Below, piece after piece: positions 1-6,186 of a stretch of 7,005 nucleotides of DNA. The stretch spans positions 1-7,005 of the forward strand of contig QHXE01000155.1 of assembly GCA_003222835.1 (NCBI GenBank). Direction: 5' to 3'. The notes under the pieces are model-generated. The model searched no databases. It was not told the origin of the DNA and saw only the letters and a program-made list of their open reading frames with translations. Source of the stretch: Acidobacteriota bacterium (GTDB lineage Bacteria; Acidobacteriota; Blastocatellia; Pyrinomonadales; Pyrinomonadaceae). Position numbers and translations under genes: made by a program. The first letter of the stretch is position 1. Each line of letters starts with the position of its first letter.

Positions 1-2760
1 GCTTTCGTGAAAATTCAGCACGTCCGCCGGTTCGCTGCCGTCCAGCGAAGGCTTGATGTATATCAACACGCCATCATAGTCCGCGTCGGGCTTACCATCC
101 GGACTACTACCTGGCTTGTCATCCGGCTTGTCCTCCGACTCACGCTTATCGACGCATGAATAGCGAATGTCGGCAATCGCGCAATATTTGTTCGCGTTGT
201 CCAGGTCCTTTCCCAGTTGCAACTTGTCCCTAAATTCGATCGGCACGCCGAAATCCACGCGCACCTGGCGAATCGCATAAGCCAGCGATTCGAAACAATA
301 GTCGGGATCGGTGCTAGCGTCGCTGACGATGATAAAGCGACTTCGACGCAAGATCATTTCGTAGAGGCCAAAGTTATCGAAGTGTCCGCCGTCTGAAAGA
401 TAGACGTATGGACTTTGGTCATCAGTTTTGCCCAGTGCTTCGTCGAAGATGGGGCGTACTGATTGAGTTGGCGAGTCACGATTAAAGGTTGGTTTGCGGG
501 GATTGCCGAGCCAGAATCCAAGTCGCACATTGAATAACGTCATGATGAAACGGACCACTGGAGAAGTCATCATATAACCCATGTTGGGACTGGCCGCCGC
601 GCCCGAAATCGCCACCGAAGTCGCCAACGAAATGCCATTGGCCCCTCCGTAACGTTCCGAGTCGCGATAGCCGAGCCAATAACTGCCGGAGTGTAGCGGC
701 GAGATGCTAAAAGACTCGGCCTTTCGATCCTGCCACTCCAATTTTTCACCACCCGCCAGGTTCAAAGTCACGTTGACGACATGCAGAGGCTTCTGCGCTA
801 TGTTCAGAGGCTGCTGCTTCAGATCGTGCATATAAATATTGTCCTGCAGATCGAAATCAGTGAACTTGTTTCTGGTCTTCTCGCGCGCATGTTCGTCCCT
901 CGAGACGCCAAGATAGGCCCGCATCATACGGTTGCGCCAATAGTAATGGAGCGAGAATCTGTTCGTGTTAATGAATCGACCAAGCAGCCAGCCAACCAGC
1001 GCGATCACAAACATGAACACTACCAACACGCGGCCCGGCGATTCATAAACTATGCGCTGCGTACTATTAACATCCGGGTGAAACGTTCCGGCGCCAAGCA
1101 GGTATGCCATCCACTCGCCAATGTTTGAGGCCAGAACCCGATTCGTGACAAGCGCGAGCACGATTACGATGAACGCGGCAAAGACTACCGCGGCGACACT
1201 CGTTGCGATCGACAAAACCTTGGCTTTCCAACCAGGTGGCTTGTCTTCCTCCCCGTGCGCGGACGTTTTCGCACTGGAACCGCCGAACAGCGTAATCGCG
1301 CCTGAGATGATACCCACCAAGGCGGTGCCTACTCCCTTGATATCTTCCCAAGCCCAACCCTTCTTGAATATTAAATTGGTCAACTTGGCCTGCAGGCCCA
1401 CCAGCAGCACTGGACCAAACAGCACGAGGAGATGAAACACACTCCAACCCACAACCACAATCAGAATCCACGCTCCGGATCGCGCCCACCATTCCTGATC
1501 GTCGACGTCGGTGAAGCGGCTGGTAAATCCGGCGATGAAGGTTCCCCCAATAGTTAGAAGCACCAGGAAGAAAGGTACGGCTAGACTGGCGTACGCTCGA
1601 GTAAAATATGCGCCGCTGAAATACCGCTCGTGCAACTGGAGGACATCGGTGACGTACCAAATCAAGAATCCGGAAACAGAAAAGGCGACAAGAATCAGGC
1701 CGGTGGCGCCGGCATACCCTGCCACGCTGCCTTGCCACTCGCGCTTAATGAGTCTTACCAGTAAAGAAAAAACCCACGGCACCATGCCCAGGGCCAGGGC
1801 AAACAAGATGAATCGCCACCACGCGGGGCGCCCGGTTCCCAAACGAAACCAATAGGTCGTCAGCGCCATGGCCGAAATCACCAAAGGCAATAGACCGAAA
1901 CGGACAAATCTGCTTTCGTGAAAATTCCATAGTTTGCCGCCCGGCAGATTTGTTCCGATGTACGCGAGCGCAAACGCCGCCGCTAAGAAGCCGGTTGTCA
2001 GCAAGGTTCTCGAATCGAAATACGGTTCCCAGTAAGTACTCTTCACAAAGGCAAACCAAATCCGTGGCAGTATTAGAAACGCCATGATTACCGGAACGAA
2101 GACCATCCAGTTGAGTAAGAGATTCCGTAGATATATCGCGATCAGCGTCCAGGTATCGACCGAAAGCAGGCCTTTCTTTGGCGTCAAGTAGTTCGCGTAA
2201 ATGCGCAAATTGTAGAGCGGCTTCGGCTCAGTTTCGAGGGGATTATCAGGTGTCTTAGCCAACTGGGTCACAACTGTGTTGACGTTTCCTTCTTCGCGAT
2301 GAATCCATGCCGATAACCAACCGGCGATGAAGCCCCCGCCCGAAACAGTCGAGAGGTAATCGAACTTGTCGAGCAGGCCGCAACGCGCCAGTCCCTGCAA
2401 GATGCCGAGATTGAATATCGCGCTGCGCACGCCTCCTCCAGAGAGACAAAGCGCTGAGCGCATCTGTGGCAGTTCGCGAATGATCGTATAGAGATTAGGG
2501 ACAAGCCTCTTGCTTAGTTCGTATTTGCAGTCCCATATCCGTTCGGATGCCGTTTCGGCTGAAGCGTCGATTTCTATTCCTTCTCGTTGGCAAATCTGCG
2601 CGACCTCTTCCTCGGTGTGCACATCTTCGATCTCCTTAAGCTTGGCCTTCACATCGACAATCTTAGGTTCTTCTTCATCAAGGTCAGGGCGCGTGGACTT
2701 GAGTTCATCGAAGAGGACTTCGGCGAGTGTCAGGGGAAATTCTGATTGCGAACTTGGCAT
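1..2760 (-). CDS. Patatin-like phospholipase with a polytopic membrane region (3' end beyond the left edge)
   Basis: The frame is open for 920 codons from the ATG at 2760 to the window edge with no stop, so the C-terminus is missing. Patatin signatures are visible. Residues 106-113 read LSGGGVRS, the glycine-rich oxyanion loop. STVSGGG at 137-143 carries the probable nucleophile Ser140, with Thr in place of the first Gly of GxSxG. DGG at 790-792 supplies the probable catalytic Asp790. Between the two halves, about residues 205-595, lie nine or ten hydrophobic segments, so the protein should sit in the inner membrane. The downstream half has stretches typical of this long patatin subfamily: LATSVAISGAAASPNMGY, FNVRLGFWLGNP, YLSDGGHFDNFGLYE and YIKPSLDGSEPADVLNF. 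Residues 1-100 are acidic and soluble. A low-complexity DKPD/DKPG linker lies near 878-893. Family knowledge implies acyl-ester hydrolysis of membrane lipids through a Ser-Asp dyad; the real substrate is unknown. It lies 270 bp downstream of alr, probably with its own promoter. Confidence 0.9.
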   Translation of the reverse strand, partial: MPSSQSEFPLTLAEVLFDELKSTRPDLDEEEPKIVDVKAKLKEIEDVHTEEEVAQICQREGIEIDASAETASERIWDCKYELSKRLVPNLYTIIRELPQMRSALCLSGGGVRSAIFNLGILQGLARCGLLDKFDYLSTVSGGGFIAGWLSAWIHREEGNVNTVVTQLAKTPDNPLETEPKPLYNLRIYANYLTPKKGLLSVDTWTLIAIYLRNLLLNWMVFVPVIMAFLILPRIWFAFVKSTYWEPYFDSRTLLTTGFLAAAFALAYIGTNLPGGKLWNFHESRFVRFGLLPLVISAMALTTYWFRLGTGRPAWWRFILFALALGMVPWVFSLLVRLIKREWQGSVAGYAGATGLILVAFSVSGFLIWYVTDVLQLHERYFSGAYFTRAYASLAVPFFLVLLTIGGTFIAGFTSRFTDVDDQEWWARSGAWILIVVVGWSVFHLLVLFGPVLLVGLQAKLTNLIFKKGWAWEDIKGVGTALVGIISGAITLFGGSSAKTSAHGEEDKPPGWKAKVLSIATSVAAVVFAAFIVIVLALVTNRVLASNIGEWMAYLLGAGTFHPDVNSTQRIVYESPGRVLVVFMFVIALVGWLLGRFINTNRFSLHYYWRNRMMRAYLGVSRDEHAREKTRNKFTDFDLQDNIYMHDLKQQPLNIAQKPLHVVNVTLNLAGGEKLEWQDRKAESFSISPLHSGSYWLGYRDSERYGGANGISLATSVAISGAAASPNMGYMMTSPVVRFIMTLFNVRLGFWLGNPRKPTFNRDSPTQSVRPIFDEALGKTDDQSPYVYLSDGGHFDNFGLYEMILRRSRFIIVSDASTDPDYCFESLAYAIRQVRVDFGVPIEFRDKLQLGKDLDNANKYCAIADIRYSCVDKRESEDKPDDKPGSSPDGKPDADYDGVLIYIKPSLDGSEPADVLNFHES

Positions 2761-2771
2761 GATCGAGTTAG

Positions 2772-2778
2772 CTCCCTT
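2772..2778 (-). promoter_or_regulatory. Ribosome binding site of the patatin-like gene
   Basis: On the minus strand AAGGGAG stands 11 nt before the ATG at 2760. The spacing is slightly long, but this is the only purine-rich stretch close to the start. It supports choosing this ATG, which also gives an N-terminus of sensible length before the GGGxR loop. Confidence 0.5.
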
Positions 2779-2928
2779 CCCGCTCTCGGGGGTAATAAAG
2801 CCGTTAAAGAGTCCGAGTACAAATCAGCCGGAATTGAAATGAAAAACCGTTTGGCTGGTACAGGAGGTTTGCGGCGATAACGCAGGCTCTTGAGGACCAG
2901 CCCGAAACTTCCCTGGTTAGCGACCGAG

Positions 2929-2957
2929 ACAATATGTCAATTCGCTCCCGGCGTCAA
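2929..2957 (-). promoter_or_regulatory. Candidate sigma70-type promoter for the patatin-like gene
   Basis: On the minus strand a -35-like TTGACG (2952-2957, 5 of 6 consensus bases) is followed after exactly 17 nt by a -10-like TATTGT (2929-2934, 4 of 6). Transcription would start near 2922 and leave a leader of about 160 nt before the ATG. It lies in the 270-bp spacer between alr and the patatin-like gene, which otherwise holds no gene and only weak hairpins. This is motif matching only. Confidence 0.35.
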
Positions 2958-3030
2958 CAGTTTTCAATTCAAAGTTGTCGTTGCCGTGGCTGGCGTTTCG
3001 CTCGGCTTGCGGCTGAAATTGCAGCGGTTC

Positions 3031-4111
3031 TTAGCGGTTGGAATAGATTCGGGGAACTCGGGAGCTAATGCCGCAGGTGATTTCATAGGATAGAGAGCCG
3101 ATGGTTTCGGCGATTTCCTCGGCAGTAATCGATAACTGGCCATCTCGACCCAGAAGAATGACGGGATCGTTAAGACGAACGTCTGGGACATCAGTGAGGT
3201 CGATCAAAGTCAAATCCATCGATACTCGGCCAACTACGGGAGCGAACCTTCCGCGGACGATCACACGGCCGCGATTTGATAGCGCGCGCCGGTAGCCGTC
3301 GGCGTAACCGATCGGAATCGTTGCAATCAGCGAATCGCGGGTTGTTTGAAAAGTGCAGCCGTACCCAAGACGCTGACCTTTGCTGACCTGCTTGAGTAGC
3401 ATGATGCGCGCGTACAAAGACATTACCGGGCGGAACGATGGCGCTTCAATTTGCGGCGACAGCACGTCCCGCGTAAAGCCATACAAGGTTCCGCCGGGCC
3501 GCACGATGTCGCCGCGCGCGTCGGGAAAAGAGAATACCGCCGCCGAGTTAGCCGCGTGGATGAAAGTCGGGGAGAAACCGTGCTCGCGAAAACTCTTCAC
3601 TGCAACTTGAAAACTCTTGAGCTGTTGCTGGGTAAAATCCTCGTGAGCAGGTTCGTCGGCAGCGGCCAAATGTGTCATTAGCCCGTCGAGGCGAATATTC
3701 TCGAACTTTCAGGTGAACGTCCGCTACTACACCTGCGTCTTTCGCGGCACGATCAAACGCTTGAATCATATCGAGCCGATAAACGACGGGCGTCAAACGT
3801 TGTTGCAGGCAGGCACTCTCTTGTCCCTTCCAGAATCCACCGAGACACAGGATTGGTTTCGTGTTCCCGGCTTCCCTTAATTCGATTCCTTCTTCGGGCA
3901 GTGCGACACCGAACCAGTCAACGCCTTCAGCCGCCAAACGCCGCGCACACTCAACCGCGCCATGTCCGTAGGCATCGGCTTTGATAGCGGCCAGGACCTT
4001 CACTTCTTTTCCGACCCGATCGCGAATCAGTCGAAAATTGTGCGACAGAGCATCGAGATCGATCTCGGCCCACGTTGGACGGCCCGTGATTTTTTGCTCT
4101 GCACCGGTCAT
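3031..4111 (-). pseudogene. alr: Alanine racemase, disrupted by an internal deletion and frameshift
   Basis: Alanine racemase is a PLP enzyme interconverting L- and D-alanine for peptidoglycan. The first part (4111 to about 3704) has PTWAEIDLDALSHN and LAAIKADAYGHG, with the PLP lysine at residue 44, and runs to ADVHLKV (residues 128-136). The second part (from about 3705 to the TAA at 3031) begins FENIRLDGLMTHLAA in another frame. It holds GYGCTF with the catalytic tyrosine, PIGYADGYRRAL, GRVSMDLTLIDL and the C-terminal YEITCGISSRVPRIY. Between HLKV and FENIRL the usual DTGMxRLG motif and following helix are absent, about 25 residues judged against the family. The lost arginine contacts the active site. 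The frames require a deletion of 3n+2 bases. The joined remains total about 360 residues, short of a usual 370-390. I chose the ATG at 4111; a GTG at 4147 in the same frame would only add residues encoded by a repeat. No strong Shine-Dalgarno is visible. A sequencing or assembly error remains possible. Confidence 0.88.
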
Positions 4112-4124
4112 CGTTGGTTTTGCT

Positions 4125-4154
4125 TTTTCTCTAGCCCAGGTGTTCACGCCTGGG
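4125..4154 (+). repeat. Outer inverted-repeat arm, left copy
   Basis: Thirty bases match the reverse complement of 4441-4470 with a single C/T difference. The arm starts TTTTCTCTAGCCCAGG and contains its own hairpin, CCCAGG...CCTGGG (4135-4154). It overlaps the 5' extension of the alr frame, so read on the minus strand it would encode residues such as NTWARE if the GTG at 4147 were used. Confidence 0.9.
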
Positions 4155-4185
4155 TAACGAGCAAGGAACGTGAATTGGTGCTAGC

Positions 4186-4237
4186 CTCCTTCAGGAGTCT
4201 GTCGGAAAAACCGCGTAGCGGTGAAATGTCTATAGAA
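4186..4237 (+). repeat. Inner inverted-repeat arm, left copy
   Basis: This 52-nt unit contains hairpin CTCCTTCAGGAG, the box TCTGTCGG, hairpin ACCGCGTAGCGGT and the end box TATAGAA. The same order appears in inverted orientation at 4333-4383. The two copies differ mainly at paired positions of the second hairpin. Confidence 0.85.
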
Positions 4238-4262
4238 GGGTAGGCACAATTGAGATATGGGG

Positions 4263-4307
4263 GCTCCTTTAGGAGCGCAACCGACTATCGTTCGCCCATA
4301 AATGGGC
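4263..4307. repeat. Two central hairpins of the repeat cluster
   Basis: GCTCCTTTAGGAGC (4263-4276) and GCCCATAAATGGGC (4294-4307) are each six-base-pair stems with two-base loops, separated by 17 nt. They lie between the inverted inner arms. Their design (short stem, TT or AA loop) is the same as in the other hairpins, but their stem sequences differ. Confidence 0.75.
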
Positions 4308-4332
4308 TCCCCGAGATCAATGGGTTCGAGCT

Positions 4333-4383
4333 TTCTATAAACGTTGCATCCCTACGGGATTTCCCGACAGACTCCTTCAGGAG
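4333..4383 (-). repeat. Inner inverted-repeat arm, right copy
   Basis: Read on the minus strand this 51-nt unit runs CTCCTGAAGGAG, TCTGTCGG, hairpin ATCCCGTAGGGAT, then TATAGAA, in the same order as the left copy. On the plus strand its first hairpin (4370-4385) is followed by six T residues, which superficially resembles a plus-strand terminator; no plus-strand gene precedes it. Confidence 0.85.
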
Positions 4384-4393
4384 TCTTTTTTCC

Positions 4394-4432
4394 AACCGAA
4401 GGCCCCTGAAGGGGCCTGTGATTGATTCGGTT
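4394..4432. repeat. Two-tier hairpin in the repeat cluster
   Basis: The palindrome GGCCCCTGAAGGGGCC (4401-4416) is enclosed by a second stem, AACCGAA (4394-4400) with TTCGGTT (4426-4432), leaving a nine-base bulge on one side. It is the strongest single hairpin in the spacer. It lies about 60 bp downstream of the dnaB stop and could act in 3'-end formation or protection, but there is no adjoining U-tract on the minus strand. Confidence 0.65.
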
Positions 4433-4440
4433 TTCCTTTC

Positions 4441-4470
4441 CCCAGGCGTAAACACCTGGGCTAGAGAAAA
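4441..4470 (-). repeat. Outer inverted-repeat arm, right copy
   Basis: Its reverse complement matches 4125-4154 at 29 of 30 bases, including the CCCAGG...CCTGGG hairpin. It ends 21 bp from the dnaB stop codon and so marks the dnaB-side boundary of the repeat cluster. Confidence 0.9.
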
Positions 4471-4491
4471 TGGAAAACACGACTGCACGCA

Positions 4492-5922
4492 CTAGAATTC
4501 ATCTCCGCCACGATTGATGCGCGCCGAGCCTTTCGAGCGATCGAATCGGCTGAGATAGGCGCCGAGCGCATCTCGATCGAGATCCGCGAAGCGCGCGAAT
4601 TGATTGAGGAAGGCGAGATAGACAGTATCAGTCGGGCCGTTGCGCTGCTTGGCGACGATTAGTTCGGCGATATTTCGATTCTCGTCGGTGCGGTTGTATT
4701 GCTCTTCGCGATAGATGAACGCGACCAGATCGGCGTCTTGCTCGATGGCGCCTGATTCACGCAAGTCGGCGAGTTGGGGACGATGGTCGGTGCGATTCTC
4801 GGGCGCGCGCGACAATTGCGACAGCGCCACCATGGGCACGTTCAATTCCTTCGCCAGCGCTTTCAGCTCGCGCGAGATCTGCGACACTTCCTGCTGGCGC
4901 GATTCAAAGCGACGCGTCGAGCCGGACATCAATTGCATGTAATCGACGACGATCATGTCGAGCTGTTTCTGCTCGGTCGCCAGGCGGCGTGCTTTCGCGC
5001 GCATTTCCAGGACGGAAATCGCGGCCGTGTCATCGATGAAGATGCGCGCATCGGCAAGTTTGCCCAGAGCCTTTCCCAGACGCGCCCACTCTTCATTGGA
5101 GAGATATCCGCTGCGAAACTTCTGCGCATCCACGCTGGCCTCCGAGCAGAGCATGCGCATCGCCAGCGCTTCCGCGGACATTTCGAGCGAGAAGATGCCC
5201 ACCACCGCTTTGTGTTCAATCGCGGCATGTTGCGCGAGCGTCAAGGCCAGACTGGTCTTGCCCATCGATGGGCGCGCCGCGATCACAATGAAATCCTGTT
5301 TCTGAAAGCCCGAAGTCAACGCGTCCAGCCCGCGGAAGCCGGTGGCCACGCCGGTCACAACCAGGTCGCGGTGCTCGACGGACTCGGCCTTTTCCAACAC
5401 GCGTTCGGCCGGATGCTTGATATGTTCGAAGCCCTGGCGAATACGCTCATCCGCCAGCGCAAAAATCGCGTGCTCGGCGTGATCGAGAATGTGCTGCGGC
5501 TCGTCTTCTTCTTCCAGCGCTTCGGCCGTGATCTTATTCGCGACCTTAACGAGTTGTCGCAGCAGAGACTTTCCGCGCACCACCTTCGCGTACTGCACGA
5601 TGCTGGTGACGTGAGGCAAGCCGTAAGTCAGATTGGTCAGAAAGAGCACCCCGCCGGATGAGTCGAGCACATTCTCGCGGCGTAATTCTTCAGCGACGAG
5701 AATCGGATTGATCTCTGATCCTTTCTCGAACAATGCAGTCATCGCTATAAAGATGCGCCGATGCGAAGGGACGTAAAAGTCCGTGGGCTTCAGCAACTCG
5801 ACGGCCTGAGCGATGAGCGTGTTGTCGAGAATGATCGCGCCCAAAATAGCTCTTTCAGTTTCGGGACTACTGGGAAGAGGTCGTTCGAGAATGGAGTCGC
5901 GAATCGGTTCAGGTGTTGCCAT
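4492..5922 (-). CDS. dnaB: Replicative DNA helicase DnaB
   Basis: This 476-residue protein is the hexameric ring helicase that unwinds DNA at the replication fork and is the partner of DnaG primase. The N-terminal domain (about 16-115) begins PSSPETERAILGAIILDN, as usual for the family. A linker leads to the RecA-like motor domain from about residue 185. Walker A is ARPSMGKTS (216-224, Lys222), FSLEMS lies at 244-249, Walker B is MIVVDYMQLM (323-332, Asp327), ALSQLSR lies at 366-372, and DLRESGAIEQDAD (386-398) matches the conserved late motif near the arginine finger. The length is normal and no intein interrupts the usual insertion sites. The ATG is supported by the family N-terminus, although no clear Shine-Dalgarno precedes it. 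It follows rplI by 264 bp, a classic neighbourhood, and probably has its own promoter. The N- and C-termini are complete. Confidence 0.98.
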   Translation of the reverse strand: MATPEPIRDSILERPLPSSPETERAILGAIILDNTLIAQAVELLKPTDFYVPSHRRIFIAMTALFEKGSEINPILVAEELRRENVLDSSGGVLFLTNLTYGLPHVTSIVQYAKVVRGKSLLRQLVKVANKITAEALEEEDEPQHILDHAEHAIFALADERIRQGFEHIKHPAERVLEKAESVEHRDLVVTGVATGFRGLDALTSGFQKQDFIVIAARPSMGKTSLALTLAQHAAIEHKAVVGIFSLEMSAEALAMRMLCSEASVDAQKFRSGYLSNEEWARLGKALGKLADARIFIDDTAAISVLEMRAKARRLATEQKQLDMIVVDYMQLMSGSTRRFESRQQEVSQISRELKALAKELNVPMVALSQLSRAPENRTDHRPQLADLRESGAIEQDADLVAFIYREEQYNRTDENRNIAELIVAKQRNGPTDTVYLAFLNQFARFADLDRDALGAYLSRFDRSKGSARINRGGDEF

Positions 5923-5987
5923 TGATTGAAAGACTGGAACGTCATCGCGACGAGGCGAATTCGTTCAGATCGTCTTGTGAGTTGCGA

Positions 5988-6015
5988 AATATACTACACG
6001 CGTTTGAGGAGTCGA
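5988..6015 (-). promoter_or_regulatory. Candidate sigma70-type promoter for dnaB
   Basis: On the minus strand TCGACT (6010-6015, 4 of 6 against TTGACA) is followed after 16 nt by TATATT (5988-5993, 5 of 6 against TATAAT). Transcription from about 5981 would give a leader near 60 nt. It lies downstream of the palindromes that follow rplI, in the 264-bp spacer. A further palindrome, ATCTCGTGAGAT (6033-6044), sits just upstream of the -35 box and could be an operator, which is speculative. Confidence 0.38.
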
Positions 6016-6104
6016 TAATGCGTTGGTGTTTTATCTCGTGAGATCGTGATTTGCTTCGATTTCAGTCACACACGCCGGGTGACGAACAGACGCCCGATAG
6101 TAAG

Positions 6105-6128
6105 AGGAAACCGTTTAAACGGTTTCCT
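6105..6128. repeat. Perfect 24-bp palindrome downstream of rplI
   Basis: The half-arm AGGAAACCGTTT is followed directly by its exact reverse complement, centred on GTTTAAAC. As RNA it can fold into a stem of about ten base pairs with a four-base loop. It starts about 60 bp after the rplI stop. No clear U-tract follows on the minus strand (TCTTACT), so it is at best a weak intrinsic terminator. A protein-binding site or dispersed repeat is equally possible. Confidence 0.7.
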
Positions 6129-6149
6129 TCTCAAACGGGACCGCCGGAA

Positions 6150-6172
6150 TCGCCTGGCTAAAGCACAGGCGA
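6150..6172. repeat. Hairpin between the rplI stop and the 24-bp palindrome
   Basis: TCGCCTG (6150-6156) pairs with CAGGCGA (6166-6172). Inside, GCT and AGC can extend the stem with one bulged base and a two-base loop. It begins 14 bp after the rplI stop and is not followed by a U-tract on the minus strand. It has the style of the other extragenic hairpins here and may help end or protect the ribosomal-protein transcript. Confidence 0.6.
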
Positions 6173-6186
6173 GAATGAGAAGGGCG

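Larger units (their letters stand above)
4125..4470. repeat. Nested inverted-repeat cluster of short hairpins between dnaB and alr
   Basis: This fills most of the 380-bp spacer between the dnaB stop and the alr ATG and holds no credible gene. I count about nine short palindromes: 4135-4154, 4186-4197, 4210-4222, 4263-4276, 4294-4307, 4348-4360, 4370-4385, 4401-4416 and 4441-4460. They form a larger inverted structure: outer arms 4125-4154 and 4441-4470, then inner arms 4186-4237 and 4333-4383. The layout resembles REP/BIME-like extragenic repeats, but I do not recognise a named family. A dnaB-alr transcript would cross it and could fold extensively, so effects on termination or mRNA stability are possible but only inferred. 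Confidence 0.85.

Noticed and set aside
1067..1738. Minus-strand 223-codon frame overlapping the patatin-like gene
   Set aside because: It is out of frame with a 920-codon reading frame that carries clear patatin motifs and membrane segments; its own translation is Arg/Cys-rich and featureless.
3690..3720. Programmed ribosomal frameshift in alr
   Set aside because: A shift would join the frames but could not restore the missing DTGMxRLG region. A stop codon closely precedes the second frame and no convincing slippery-site arrangement is seen.
4370..4391. Hairpin followed by six T residues, resembling an intrinsic terminator on the plus strand
   Set aside because: No plus-strand gene precedes it, and the hairpin is one arm of the inverted repeat whose other copy (4186-4197) has no T-tract.
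4125..4470. Possible CRISPR array
   Set aside because: The units are inverted palindromes of differing sequence and spacing, not direct repeats of one length with uniform spacers, and no cas gene is present.
3962..4495. Plus-strand open frames of 93 and 81 codons across the dnaB-alr spacer
   Set aside because: They consist of repeat sequence plus antisense alr, have no ribosome binding site or recognisable protein features, and owe their openness to the palindromes.
4774..5661. Long plus-strand open frame (295 codons) opposite dnaB
   Set aside because: It lies wholly antisense to an unmistakable DnaB, its translation is rich in Arg, His and Gln as expected of a shadow frame, and it shows no recognisable domain.
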